This document shows, one piece after another, positions 46,323 through 54,730 of a DNA stretch of 64,000 nt. A program made the position numbers and the translations under genes. Each line of letters begins with the position of its first letter. Position 1 is the first letter of the stretch. Below the pieces are notes generated by a model. The model was not told the origin of the DNA, did no database searches, and was given only the letters and a program-made list of their open reading frames with translations. The DNA is from Streptomyces ortus (GTDB lineage: Bacteria; Actinomycetota; Actinomycetes; Streptomycetales; Streptomycetaceae), in contig NZ_JAIFZO010000002.1 of NCBI RefSeq assembly GCF_026341275.1, positions 7,408,118 through 7,472,117 on the forward strand, written 5' to 3'.

Positions 46323-47759
46323 ATGACGGAAACGGAAACCAACGTGTACGACGTCGTGGTGCTAGGGGCCGGACCCGTGGGGGAGAACGTCGCCGACCGC
46401 GCCCGCGCGGCAGGCCTCTCCGCCGCGATCGTGGAGAGCGAACTGGTCGGCGGCGAGTGCTCGTACTGGGCCTGTATGCCCAGCAAGGCCCTGCTGCGCC
46501 CGGCGATCGCCCGCGCGGACGCCCGCAAGGTGCCCGGCCTGAGCCAGGCCGTGCAAGGCCCTCTCGACGCCTCGGCGGTCCTCGCCCACCGCGACTACTA
46601 CACCTCGAACTGGAAGGACGACGGCCAGGTCCAGTGGCTGGAGGGCGTCGGAGTCGACCTCTACCGGGGACACGGCCGGCTCGACGGGCCGCGCCGGGTC
46701 ACGGTCGAGGGCCCCGACGGGGAACGGCACGTCCTGACGGCCCGGCATGCCGTGGCCGTCAGCACCGGCACCCGGGCCGTACTGCCGGACCTGCCGGGGA
46801 TCGCCGAGGTCAAGCCCTGGACCAGCCGCGAGGCCACCAGTGCTCAGGCCGTCCCGGGCCGCCTCGTCGTCGTCGGCGGCGGAGTCGTCGGCGTGGAGAT
46901 GGCCACCGCCTGGCAGGCCCTCGGCTCCCAGGTCACGCTCCTCGTCCGCGGCAAGGGCCTGCTGCCCCGCATGGAGCCCTTCGCCGGCGAGCTGATCGCC
47001 GAGGCGCTCGGCGAGGCGGGCGCGGACGTGCGCACCGGCGCCTCCGTCGAGTCGGTGACACGGGAGGGCGGCACGGTCGTCGTCACCACCTCCACGGGCG
47101 ACCGCATCGAGGCCGACGAGATCCTCTTCGCCACCGGACGCGCCCCTCGCACCGACGACGTCGGCCTGGAGACGGTCGGCCTCACCCCCGGTTCCTGGCT
47201 GGAGGTCGACGACAGCCTCCGGGTCACCGGCACGGACTGGCTGTACGGGGTCGGTGACGTCAACCACCGCGCCCTGCTCACCCACCAGGGCAAGTACCAG
47301 GCCCGGATCGCGGGCGCCGCCATCGCCGCGCGGGCGGCCGGCGTGCCGCTCCTGGAGACCGACACCTGGGGCGCGCACTCCGCGACCGCCGACCTCGCCG
47401 CCGTCCCCCAGGTCGTCTTCACCGACCCGGAGGCGGGCTCCGTGGGCCTCTCCCTCGCCGAGGCCGAGCAGGCGGGCCACCGCGTCAGGGCGGTCGACGT
47501 CGACCTCTCCACGGTCGCAGGCGCCGGCCTGTACGCCGACGGCTACCGCGGCCGGGCCCGGATGATCGTCGACCTGGACAGCGAGACCCTGCGCGGCGTC
47601 ACCTTCGTCGGCCCCGGCGTCGGCGAGCTGGTCCACTCCGCCACGATCGCGGTCGTCGGAGAGGTCCCGGTGAACCGGCTGTGGCACGCGGTCCCGTCCT
47701 ACCCGACGGTCAGCGAGGTGTGGCTGCGGCTGCTGGAGGCGTACCGCGACAGCAAGTAA
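46323..47759 (+). CDS. Pyridine nucleotide-disulfide oxidoreductase (class I flavoprotein)
   Basis: 478 residues. FAD motif VVVLGAGPVGENVADRARAA, redox disulfide GGECSYWACMPSKALL (C-x4-C), NAD(P) motif VVVGGGVVGVEMATAWQALG, second FAD strand YGVGDVNHRALLTHQG and the dimerisation domain. Related to dihydrolipoamide dehydrogenase, mercuric reductase and LpdA. The C-terminal catalytic His of the usual HxHPTxxE is replaced: here PSYPTVSEVW. The N-terminal start at 46323 is preferred over an upstream ATG (46287). It may be an atypical quinone or thiol reductase; substrate unknown. Confidence 0.9.
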   Translation: MTETETNVYDVVVLGAGPVGENVADRARAAGLSAAIVESELVGGECSYWACMPSKALLRPAIARADARKVPGLSQAVQGPLDASAVLAHRDYYTSNWKDDGQVQWLEGVGVDLYRGHGRLDGPRRVTVEGPDGERHVLTARHAVAVSTGTRAVLPDLPGIAEVKPWTSREATSAQAVPGRLVVVGGGVVGVEMATAWQALGSQVTLLVRGKGLLPRMEPFAGELIAEALGEAGADVRTGASVESVTREGGTVVVTTSTGDRIEADEILFATGRAPRTDDVGLETVGLTPGSWLEVDDSLRVTGTDWLYGVGDVNHRALLTHQGKYQARIAGAAIAARAAGVPLLETDTWGAHSATADLAAVPQVVFTDPEAGSVGLSLAEAEQAGHRVRAVDVDLSTVAGAGLYADGYRGRARMIVDLDSETLRGVTFVGPGVGELVHSATIAVVGEVPVNRLWHAVPSYPTVSEVWLRLLEAYRDSK

Positions 47760-47810
47760 CCCCTGGCCAGACCTAGTTGGCCATTAGGGGTTCCTGGTGG
47801 TCCCCAGATT

Positions 47811-47870
47811 CCCTAGTGGTCCCTAGTGGTCCCTAGTGGTCCCTAGTGGTCCCTAGTGGTCCCTAGAGGT
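47811..47870. repeat. 10-bp tandem repeat CCCTAGTGGT x6
   Basis: Five perfect copies (47811-47860) plus CCCTAGAGGT. A related imprecise stretch precedes it (47790-47810). It fills the convergent gap and its last unit contains the TAG stop (47863-47865) of the deformylase gene. Confidence 0.96.
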
Positions 47871-48504
47871 CGAAGCCCAGCCCCTTCGCCGCCTGCGACG
47901 GAGTCGGCTGGGCCCACCACCGCGCCATCGCCTCGTTGGAGGACAGCGAGCGCGGTTCGGCGCGGTCGAGGTAGAGCGTGCCGTCGAGGTGGTCCGTCTC
48001 GTGCTGGACGATCCGGGCCGGCCAGCCCGTGAACTCCTCGTCCACCGCCCCGCCGTGCTCGTCCCGCGCCAGGAGCCGTACCCGGGCGGGCCTCGCCACC
48101 ACCGCCTGCCAGCCCGGCACACTCAGACAGCCCTCGAAGAACGCGGCACGTTCGGTGCCCACGGGCTCGTACACCGGGTTGACCAGGACCCGGAAGGGCA
48201 GCGGCACCCGGCCGCGTACCTCGCGGATCTCGTCCGGGACGGGCGCCGGGTCCTCGATCACCGCGATCCGCAACGGGATGCCCACCTGGGGCGCGGCCAG
48301 CCCGACCCCCGGGGCCGCGTGCATGGTGTCGCGCAGGGCGGCGACGAAGCGGGCCAGGAGTGCGGGATCCAGCTGGCCGTCGAACGGCTCGGCCGCACCG
48401 CGCAGTACGGGGTCACCGGCGGCGACGATCGGCAACGGGCCCGTACGGGAGAGGAGTTCCTCCACGCGGTCGCGCAGGGGCGTGAGGTCACTGGATGATG
48501 CCAT
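47863..48504 (-). CDS. def: Peptide deformylase
   Basis: 213 residues from ATG at 48504. All three motifs are intact: GVGLAAPQVG, FEGCLSVPG (Cys ligand) and VQHETDHLDG (two His ligands and the catalytic Glu). It removes formyl from nascent N-termini. The C-terminal extension (ARWWAQPTPSQAAKGLGFDL) is longer than in E. coli. Streptomyces usually have several def paralogues; this may be a non-essential one. Transcribed alone; its stop codon lies in a tandem repeat. Confidence 0.95.
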   Translation of the reverse strand: MASSSDLTPLRDRVEELLSRTGPLPIVAAGDPVLRGAAEPFDGQLDPALLARFVAALRDTMHAAPGVGLAAPQVGIPLRIAVIEDPAPVPDEIREVRGRVPLPFRVLVNPVYEPVGTERAAFFEGCLSVPGWQAVVARPARVRLLARDEHGGAVDEEFTGWPARIVQHETDHLDGTLYLDRAEPRSLSSNEAMARWWAQPTPSQAAKGLGFDL

Positions 48505-48680
48505 CGCGCCAGCATGCCAAGCGGAATCCCGGCGTGCGAGGCGGCTCCCCGGCGCACGAACAGGTGTGTGACCCACGCCACAGAAATCTCCGGGAACTCG
48601 ACGGGCCCGCCCACCGACTACTGCACCGCAACGGCCGAGTACGGCCCCGTCGTCCCCTGCCCGACCGGAGAAGCCAGCCG

Positions 48681-50093
48681 ATGTCCATCGCTCCCGCGCC
48701 CGAGACGGACGAGTCCCCGCCGTCCACCACCCCCGACCCGCCCAGACGCGGCGGCTGGGCGCCACTGCGCCCGCTGGTGCTGCGGCTGCACTTCTACGCC
48801 GGAGTGCTCGTCGCCCCGTTCCTGCTGGTCGCCGCCACGACCGGATTCCTCTACGCGGCGTCGTTCCAGGCCGAGAGGATCCTCTACTCGCACGAGATGA
48901 CCGTCCCGGTCGGCGACGGGAAACTGCCGATCTCCGAGCAGGTCGCCGCCGCCCGCAAGGCCCACCCGGAGGGAACGGTCTCCGCGGTACGCCCCTCGCC
49001 CGAGGACGACGCGACGACCAGGGTGATGCTGTCCGGCGTCTCCGGCATCGGTGAGACCCACACCCTCGCGGTGTTCGTCGACCCGTACACCGCCGAGGTG
49101 CGCGGCGCGCTCGAACAGTACGGGTCCACCGGCGCCCTGCCGCTGCGCACCTGGATCGACGAGTTCCACGCGAATCTGAAGCTCGGTGACGACGGCCGCC
49201 TCTACAGCGAACTCGCCGCCAGCTGGCTGTGGGTGATCGCCGGCGGCGGCCTCGTCCTCTGGTTCGGCCGCCGTCGTACGCAGCGGAGGATACGCGGCAC
49301 CAGCGGGCGCCGGCGCACCCTCGGTCTGCACGGTTCGGTCGGCGTCTGGGCCGCGGTCGGCTTCATCTTCCTCTCGGCGACGGGTCTGACCTGGTCGACG
49401 TACGCCGGAGCGAACATCGACGAACTGCGCACCTCGCTGCGCCAGGCGACCCCGTCGGTGTCGGCCGCCGTCGGGGGCGAACACGCCGGCCACGGCTCGG
49501 GGTCGGCCGAGGGCGGCGTCGAGCACGGCGTCGGCCTCGACAAGGTGCTGGCCGCCGCGCGGGCGAAGGGCCTGGGCGACCCGGTGGAGATCGTGCCGCC
49601 CGCGGACGCCGAGTCGGCCTACAAGGTCAGCCAGGTGCAGCGCAGTTGGCCCACCAAGCAGGACGCGGTCGCGGTCGACCCGGCGACCGGCGAGGTGACC
49701 GACACCGTACGGTTCGCCGACTACCCGGTGCTGGCGAAGCTCACCCGCTGGGGGATCGACGCGCACACCGGCGTCCTCTTCGGCATCGTCAACCAGTTGG
49801 TGCTGATGGCCCTCGCCCTCAGCCTCATCCTGCTGATCCTGTGGGGCTACCGCATGTGGTGGCAGCGGGGCCGAGCCTCGGCCTTCGGCCGGCCCGTCCC
49901 GCGCGGCGCCTGGCAGCAGGTGCCCGCGCACATCCTCGTCCCATTGATGGCGGGCATCGCCGTCCTCGGGTACTTCGTGCCCCTCCTCGGCATCTCGCTG
50001 GCCGCCTTCATCGCGGTGGACGTGATCCTGGGCGAGATCGCCTACCGGCGGGGCAGACGCACGTACGGCACCCCGAAGGGGACCGCCACGTAG
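48681..50093 (+). CDS. PepSY-associated TM-helix membrane protein (PiuB-like)
   Basis: 470 residues. Helices about 30-53 (LRLHFYAGVLVAPFLLVAAT), 195-215, 225-250 (LHGSVGVWAAVGFIFLSATG), 370-400 and 415-450. PepSY-like soluble segments follow the first helix and precede the fourth (VDPYTAEVRGALEQYG; DAVAVDPATGEVTDTVR). Conserved His in LRLHFYAG, WIDEFHANLKLG and LHGSVG could bind heme or metal. Family members are tied to iron-siderophore reduction; no such genes adjoin here. GGAG upstream of the ATG. Confidence 0.88.
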   Translation: MSIAPAPETDESPPSTTPDPPRRGGWAPLRPLVLRLHFYAGVLVAPFLLVAATTGFLYAASFQAERILYSHEMTVPVGDGKLPISEQVAAARKAHPEGTVSAVRPSPEDDATTRVMLSGVSGIGETHTLAVFVDPYTAEVRGALEQYGSTGALPLRTWIDEFHANLKLGDDGRLYSELAASWLWVIAGGGLVLWFGRRRTQRRIRGTSGRRRTLGLHGSVGVWAAVGFIFLSATGLTWSTYAGANIDELRTSLRQATPSVSAAVGGEHAGHGSGSAEGGVEHGVGLDKVLAAARAKGLGDPVEIVPPADAESAYKVSQVQRSWPTKQDAVAVDPATGEVTDTVRFADYPVLAKLTRWGIDAHTGVLFGIVNQLVLMALALSLILLILWGYRMWWQRGRASAFGRPVPRGAWQQVPAHILVPLMAGIAVLGYFVPLLGISLAAFIAVDVILGEIAYRRGRRTYGTPKGTAT

Positions 50094-50094
50094 C

Positions 50095-50133
50095 GAGGGC
50101 CCCCGGGCCGCCGTTGGCAGCCCGGGGGCCCTC
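50095..50133. terminator. Perfect 14-bp hairpin, bidirectional
   Basis: GAGGGCCCCCGGGC (50095-50108) pairs with GCCCGGGGGCCCTC (50120-50133), loop 11 nt. Between the convergent PepSY and TPR genes. Confidence 0.9.
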
Positions 50134-50147
50134 CGTTCACCCTCCGC

Positions 50148-50495
50148 TCACAGGGAGTCGAAATCTCCCGCGAGCGCCGAGGCGAGCCGCAGGTGCGGCC
50201 CGGCCTCGTCGTCGCGGCCCTGGCGCTGGAGCGTCCGGCCGAGCATGAGCCGGGCGTAGTGCTCCACGGGGTCACGCTCGACGAGGACGCGCAGCTCGGC
50301 CTCCGCCCGGCTCAGCTGCGCCGAGTGGTAGTACGCCCGGGCCAGCAGCAGGCGGGGACCCGTCTCCTGCGGCACCTCCTCGACCAGACTGTCGAGAACG
50401 CGCGCCGAGGCGGCGTAGTCCTTGGCGTCGAAGAACATCCGGGCGCGCTCCCAGCGCTCCGCGGTCGTCCCGTGGTCGTAGTAGGTCGTGTCCAC
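50148..50495 (-). CDS. Small tetratricopeptide-repeat protein
   Basis: 115 residues from GTG at 50495, chosen because GAGGAGGT stands 7 nt upstream. Three TPR-like helical hairpins: RARMFFDAKDYAASARVLDS, RLLLARAYYHSAQLSRAEAE, ARLMLGRTLQRQGRDDEAGP. A protein-interaction scaffold; partner unknown. Divergent from the pirin gene. Confidence 0.88.
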   Translation of the reverse strand: MDTTYYDHGTTAERWERARMFFDAKDYAASARVLDSLVEEVPQETGPRLLLARAYYHSAQLSRAEAELRVLVERDPVEHYARLMLGRTLQRQGRDDEAGPHLRLASALAGDFDSL

Positions 50496-50649
50496 GTCCG
50501 TGACCTCCTCTGTTTCCTTCGACGGGCAGAACCGACGGGGTTGGTTGAATATTCCACGACCTATTCGTGGCCGGTCCGGGGCTCGTACGCGTCCTGCCCG
50601 GCGGTGGACGGCATGACGGGCGGTCCTCCACGGGGCTAGGTTGTGGGCC

Positions 50650-51615
50650 ATGAGCAATCTTGATCGCGAGGCCGTTCCCGCCCTGTGCGGCGGCCGGGGT
50701 TTCGTGGCGGCGGAGCCGGTACGTGAACTCCTCAGCCCCCGCCGGGTCAAGCTCGGCGAGTCCAGCGAGGTCCGGCGGCTGCTGCCCAACCTGGGCCGGC
50801 GCATGGTGGGCGCCTGGTGCTTCGTCGATCACTACGGTCCCGACGACATCGCCGAAGAGCCCGGGATGCAGGTTCCGCCGCATCCGCACATGGGCCTGCA
50901 GACCGTCAGCTGGCTGCACGAGGGCGAGGTGCTGCACCGCGACTCCACGGGCAGCCTGCAGACGATCCGCCCGCGTGAACTGGGCCTGATGACCTCCGGG
51001 CGGGCCATCAGCCACTCCGAGGAGAGCCCCAAGTCCCACGCCCGCTTCCTGCACGGCGCGCAGTTGTGGGTGGCGCTGCCCGACAGCGACCGGCACACCG
51101 ACCCGCGTTTCGAACACCACGGCGGGCTGCCCGTCGTCACGGCACCCGGCCTCCAGGCCACGGTCATCCTGGGCGGAGTCGACGGCGCCGCCTCGCCCGG
51201 CACGACGTACACGCCGATCGTGGGCGCCGATCTGGCCCTCGCCCGGGGCGCGGACGTACGCCTGCCGCTGGAGCCGGACTTCGAGTACGCCGTGCTGTCC
51301 ATGTCGGGGGAGGCCCACGTGGACGGCGTACCGCTGCTGCCCGGCTCCATGCTCTACCTCGGCTGCGGCCGCACCGAACTGCCCCTGCGGGCCGAGTCGG
51401 ACGCCGGCCTGATGCTCCTGGGCGGCGAGCCGTTCGAGGAGGAGCTGGTCATGTGGTGGAACTTCATCGGACGGTCCCACCAGGACATCGCACAGGCCCG
51501 TTCGGACTGGATGGAGAGCTCGCGCTTCGGCGAGGTGAAGGGTTACGACGGCGGCCCACTCGCGGCGCCGGACCTGCCGCCCGGACCGCTGAAGGCGCGG
51601 GGACGGGTGCGCTGA
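50650..51615 (+). CDS. Pirin family protein
   Basis: 321 residues. Bicupin: N-terminal cupin with metal ligands in PPHPHMGLQTVSWLHEGEVL (two or three His and the Glu), then SGRAISHSEESP; C-terminal cupin with YAVLSMSGEAHVDGVPLLPG. Pirins may act as quercetinases or redox-sensing cofactors. No other gene shares its transcript; ATG at 50650 preferred over the first in-frame ATG at 50641. Confidence 0.93.
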   Translation: MSNLDREAVPALCGGRGFVAAEPVRELLSPRRVKLGESSEVRRLLPNLGRRMVGAWCFVDHYGPDDIAEEPGMQVPPHPHMGLQTVSWLHEGEVLHRDSTGSLQTIRPRELGLMTSGRAISHSEESPKSHARFLHGAQLWVALPDSDRHTDPRFEHHGGLPVVTAPGLQATVILGGVDGAASPGTTYTPIVGADLALARGADVRLPLEPDFEYAVLSMSGEAHVDGVPLLPGSMLYLGCGRTELPLRAESDAGLMLLGGEPFEEELVMWWNFIGRSHQDIAQARSDWMESSRFGEVKGYDGGPLAAPDLPPGPLKARGRVR

Positions 51616-51635
51616 GCGGCGCGGTCGTCGTCCGC

Positions 51636-52850
51636 CTACCGGCGCCTGTCCTCAAGGTCCTCATGGTCCCCATGGGCCGCTTGGCGGAGGATGCGGCGGA
51701 GTTCGTCCACGATCGCGGTGGCGCGGTGGTCGGCACCCGCTTCCATGAGGTTGGTCAGAAACGCGAATCCGACCTGGTGCGTCGCGTCGGCGAAGGCGAC
51801 CTGTCCGCCCGCCCCGTCGTGCCCGAAGGAGGCGGGGCCTACGAACTCGCGTGCCAGGGAGGGGAGTTGGAATCCCATGCCCCAGCGCGGGAAGGGGGGT
51901 TGTCCGCCGAAGAGCGGGGTGCCCTCGGTCTGCGGCCGGATGGCGTCGGTGACCGTACCGACGTCCAGCAGTCGTACTCCGTCGGTCTCCACCACGGTGG
52001 ACGACCAGATCGAGGCCAGTGCGCGGGCTGACGCGATGCCGCCCGCTCCCGGCACCTCCGCCGCCTGGACGCGGGGGTCGTTGAAGCCGCCTGTGGCGTC
52101 GACGAGTTCCGGCGGGAAGGCGTGGCCGAGGGTCATGGCACGCTCGGCCCAGTCGACTTCGCCGGCCACGCGTGCCGCCGCCTGTTGCGCGACGAGTGCG
52201 GTGAGGCTGGATCCGGCCCGCATGTGGGCGACCCGGTGCGCGGCTTCGGGGGGCAGGCCGATCCACGCGTCGGCCCGCAGCGGGGCGGCGACGAGTTCGT
52301 CGAAGTACTGGCCGACCGTCTTGCCGGTGACGCGGCGGATGACCTCACCGACGAGCCAGCCATGGGTCAGGGCGTGGTACGCGTGGCCCTGGCCGGCGGC
52401 CCACAGGGGGCGTTGGGCTGCCAGGCGGCCTGTGACGGTGTCCCAGTCGATGACGTCCTCGACGTTCAGGAGGTCGCGGGGCGCCGGAAGTCCTGACCGG
52501 TGGGCGAGGAGATCGGCGACCGTGATCCCTCCCTTGCCCTCGGCGGCGAACTCGGGCCAGTAGGCGGCGACGGGGGCCCGGTGGTCGAGTAGGCCGTCCT
52601 GCACGAGGCGCGCGGCGAGGATCGAGACGAGGCCCTTGGTGCAGGAGAAGATGACGCTCGTGGTGTCCTTCGTCCACGGCGTGCCGTCGCGCGGGTCGGC
52701 GGTTCCGCCCCACAGATCGACGACAGTCTCACCGCCCGCCCGGACACAGAGCGCCGCGCCCATGGCGTCGTGGCCGGTGAAGGCCGCGGAGAAGACATCG
52801 GCGAGGGACGCGAAGTCCGGGGTGGTGGTGCCCTCGATGCGGATGCTCAT
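51636..52850 (-). CDS. Serine hydrolase of beta-lactamase/EstB type
   Basis: 404 residues. SxxK motif FSCTKGLVSI (Ser about 69), second-motif Tyr in GHAYHALTHGWLVGEV, and a HDGAGG-like third element GHDGAGGQVAFAD. No signal peptide, so intracellular esterase or beta-lactamase-fold hydrolase rather than a periplasmic lactamase. Its ATG overlaps the glycosidase stop (52847-52850), so it belongs to the sugar ABC operon and may remove acyl groups from the imported glycoside; this is inference. Confidence 0.9.
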   Translation of the reverse strand: MSIRIEGTTTPDFASLADVFSAAFTGHDAMGAALCVRAGGETVVDLWGGTADPRDGTPWTKDTTSVIFSCTKGLVSILAARLVQDGLLDHRAPVAAYWPEFAAEGKGGITVADLLAHRSGLPAPRDLLNVEDVIDWDTVTGRLAAQRPLWAAGQGHAYHALTHGWLVGEVIRRVTGKTVGQYFDELVAAPLRADAWIGLPPEAAHRVAHMRAGSSLTALVAQQAAARVAGEVDWAERAMTLGHAFPPELVDATGGFNDPRVQAAEVPGAGGIASARALASIWSSTVVETDGVRLLDVGTVTDAIRPQTEGTPLFGGQPPFPRWGMGFQLPSLAREFVGPASFGHDGAGGQVAFADATHQVGFAFLTNLMEAGADHRATAIVDELRRILRQAAHGDHEDLEDRRR

Positions 52851-53827
52851 GTCTGGGTGCCTTCGCTCTGCAGGGCCAGCGGGACGATGCCGTGCCGCTC
52901 CGCCGACCAGGCCACGGGGAGGGGGTCGGAAATCGAGCCCGCGAAGCCGTCCTCGGTGGTGGAGTTGTCGAAGGCGAGCAGCACGCTCCGGCCGGTCCGG
53001 TCTTCGACGAGGCGCCCGCTGTAGCGGGACTCCTCGATGACCAGCGTGGCGTCCTCGACCGGATAGGGGCCGAGGGCCGTGGGGGCCGGAACGCTCCAGA
53101 CGCCTCCGACCTGGCCGGCTTCACGCCGTGCGGCGGACAGCCGTGGGGTGTCGCAGGACAGCAGCAGTACGCGGTGGCCGTCGACGGTGGCGATCTGGGG
53201 GACTTCCAGGTGGGCGAAGCCGGCGCCGACCCGGCTGAGGGGCGGGCGGACGGTCCACACCTGAAGATCGGGTGATGTCGCGTGCCCGATCACGCCCCGG
53301 TCGTCGATGGCCCCGTGGTCGGCCCGGGCCGTGAGGAGCATGTGCCAGCCGTCCCCGGCCGGATCCGGGAACACCCAGGGATCGCGCCAGGCCTCCTCGG
53401 GCCAGCTCGAACTCCCCAGTTTCTCGTACCAGCGGCCGTCCGCCTCGGCGACCGGTCCGGGCTGCTTCGTCCAGGTGTGCAGGTCCGGGGAGGTGGCGAC
53501 ACCGATGGTTTCGATGTTGGCGCCGGAGTCGAGGAAGCGGGTCCCGGTGTAGAACATCCGCCAGCCGCCGTCGGGTCCGCGCAGCACGCTGCCCGTCCAG
53601 GTGGCGGTCTCGTCGAAGGCCCCGGGTTCTCCGGCGGTGAAGACCGGTCCGTGGTCCTGCCAGTCGATCAGGTCGACGGAGGTGGCGTGCCCGATCCGGG
53701 CGTGGCGGTGCCGCAGCTCCGGATCCCCCAGGCTCTTGGGGGCGTGGAGGTAGAACAGGTGGAAGGTGTCGCCGTCATCGGCGAACCAGAAGTCCCACAC
53801 CCAGGCGTGGTCGAGCTGAAATGTCAT
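52847..53827 (-). CDS. Five-bladed propeller glycosidase, GH32/68-like (fructosidase-type)
   Basis: 326 residues with the clan GH-J/F pattern: VWDFWFADDGDTFHLFYLHA (nucleophile-type Asp in WDFW), FDETATWTGSVLRG, EEAWRDPWVFPDPAG (RDP motif), and AHLEVPQIATVDG (acid/base Glu). It repeats IGHATSPDLxxW in several blades. No signal peptide, so it acts on imported sugar. Within the operon of the ABC importer and EstB-like hydrolase. A fructoside such as sucrose or a small fructan, or an acylated sugar, is plausible, but GH43-type substrates cannot be excluded. Confidence 0.82.
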   Translation of the reverse strand: MTFQLDHAWVWDFWFADDGDTFHLFYLHAPKSLGDPELRHRHARIGHATSVDLIDWQDHGPVFTAGEPGAFDETATWTGSVLRGPDGGWRMFYTGTRFLDSGANIETIGVATSPDLHTWTKQPGPVAEADGRWYEKLGSSSWPEEAWRDPWVFPDPAGDGWHMLLTARADHGAIDDRGVIGHATSPDLQVWTVRPPLSRVGAGFAHLEVPQIATVDGHRVLLLSCDTPRLSAARREAGQVGGVWSVPAPTALGPYPVEDATLVIEESRYSGRLVEDRTGRSVLLAFDNSTTEDGFAGSISDPLPVAWSAERHGIVPLALQSEGTQT

Positions 53828-53905
53828 GCAGACGTCCTTGTGGTGGGTGCGGCGGGCGTCGCGAGGACGCCGGACCTGAGGGGCCAGCAGAGGAGGAGAG
53901 GGGTT

Positions 53906-54730
53906 TCAGCCCTTGACCGCGCCCTGGAGAAGCGCCTTGATGAACTGGCGCTGGAAGATGACGTAGATCACGATCGTCGGCAGCATGATGATCAGCGCAC
54001 CCGCGAACAGCAGGGGGAGCTGGTTGATGTACTGCCCCTGGAACGCTCCCAGGGCCCCGGCCATGGTGCGCTTGTCGGGATCGTCGACCAGGACCAGCGG
54101 CAGCAGGAACTGGTTCCAGGTCCACAGGAACAGCAGGATGGCCAGCGAGGAGAGGGCCGGCATGGCCAACGGGATCTGGACACGGCGGATCTCCTGGAAG
54201 ACGCTCGCACCGTCGATGCGGGCCGCCTCGGAGAGTTCGGTGGGTACGCCGACGAAGTGCGCGCGCATCCAGACGACGCTGAAAGGCATGTACAGCCCGA
54301 TCAGCGGAAGGATCACCGCCCACTGGGTGTTGAGCAGTCCCATGGAGCTGATCTCGTAGTAGATCGGGATGATGATCGCTTCGAAGGGGATGGTCAGTCC
54401 CAGCAACAGCAGGACGAAGACAACCCGCCCGCCGGCGATGCGCAGGTTGCCCAGGGCGTAGCCGGCCAGCGTCGACAGGAGCAGGCTGAGCGGGACGACC
54501 CCCAGGACGATCAGGGTGCTGGAGCCGAGCAGTTCCCACACGTGCGCGGTCCGGAAGGCGACGGCGAAGTTGCCCCACTGGGGATCGCTGGGCCAGGAGA
54601 ACCCGTCCGGGATGCGGTCTGCGGGCTGCAGGGCGCCGGAGAGCATGCCGGCGAGCGGCAGCAGGGTGAGGATCAGCACGACGACGAGGACGACGCGTCC
54701 GATGACCGCTTCCGTCTTGTTGACGACCAT
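53906..54730 (-). CDS. Sugar ABC transporter permease, MalG/UgpE type
   Basis: 274 residues with six membrane helices: near 12-30, 70-92, 105-127, 138-158, 182-205 and 240-262. The EAA loop reads ELSEAARIDGASVFQEIRRVQIPLA, given in part: EAARIDGASVFQEIRR. CUT1 family. Overlaps the stop of the other permease (ATGA at 54729-54732). Pairs with it to import a mono- or oligosaccharide. Confidence 0.95.
   Translation of the reverse strand: MVVNKTEAVIGRVVLVVVLILTLLPLAGMLSGALQPADRIPDGFSWPSDPQWGNFAVAFRTAHVWELLGSSTLIVLGVVPLSLLLSTLAGYALGNLRIAGGRVVFVLLLLGLTIPFEAIIIPIYYEISSMGLLNTQWAVILPLIGLYMPFSVVWMRAHFVGVPTELSEAARIDGASVFQEIRRVQIPLAMPALSSLAILLFLWTWNQFLLPLVLVDDPDKRTMAGALGAFQGQYINQLPLLFAGALIIMLPTIVIYVIFQRQFIKALLQGAVKG

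Noticed and set aside
48505..48680. Extension of the PepSY protein to 48495
   Set aside because: The extra residues are hydrophilic and overlap the deformylase start region; the ATG at 48681 with GGAG fits the membrane topology better.
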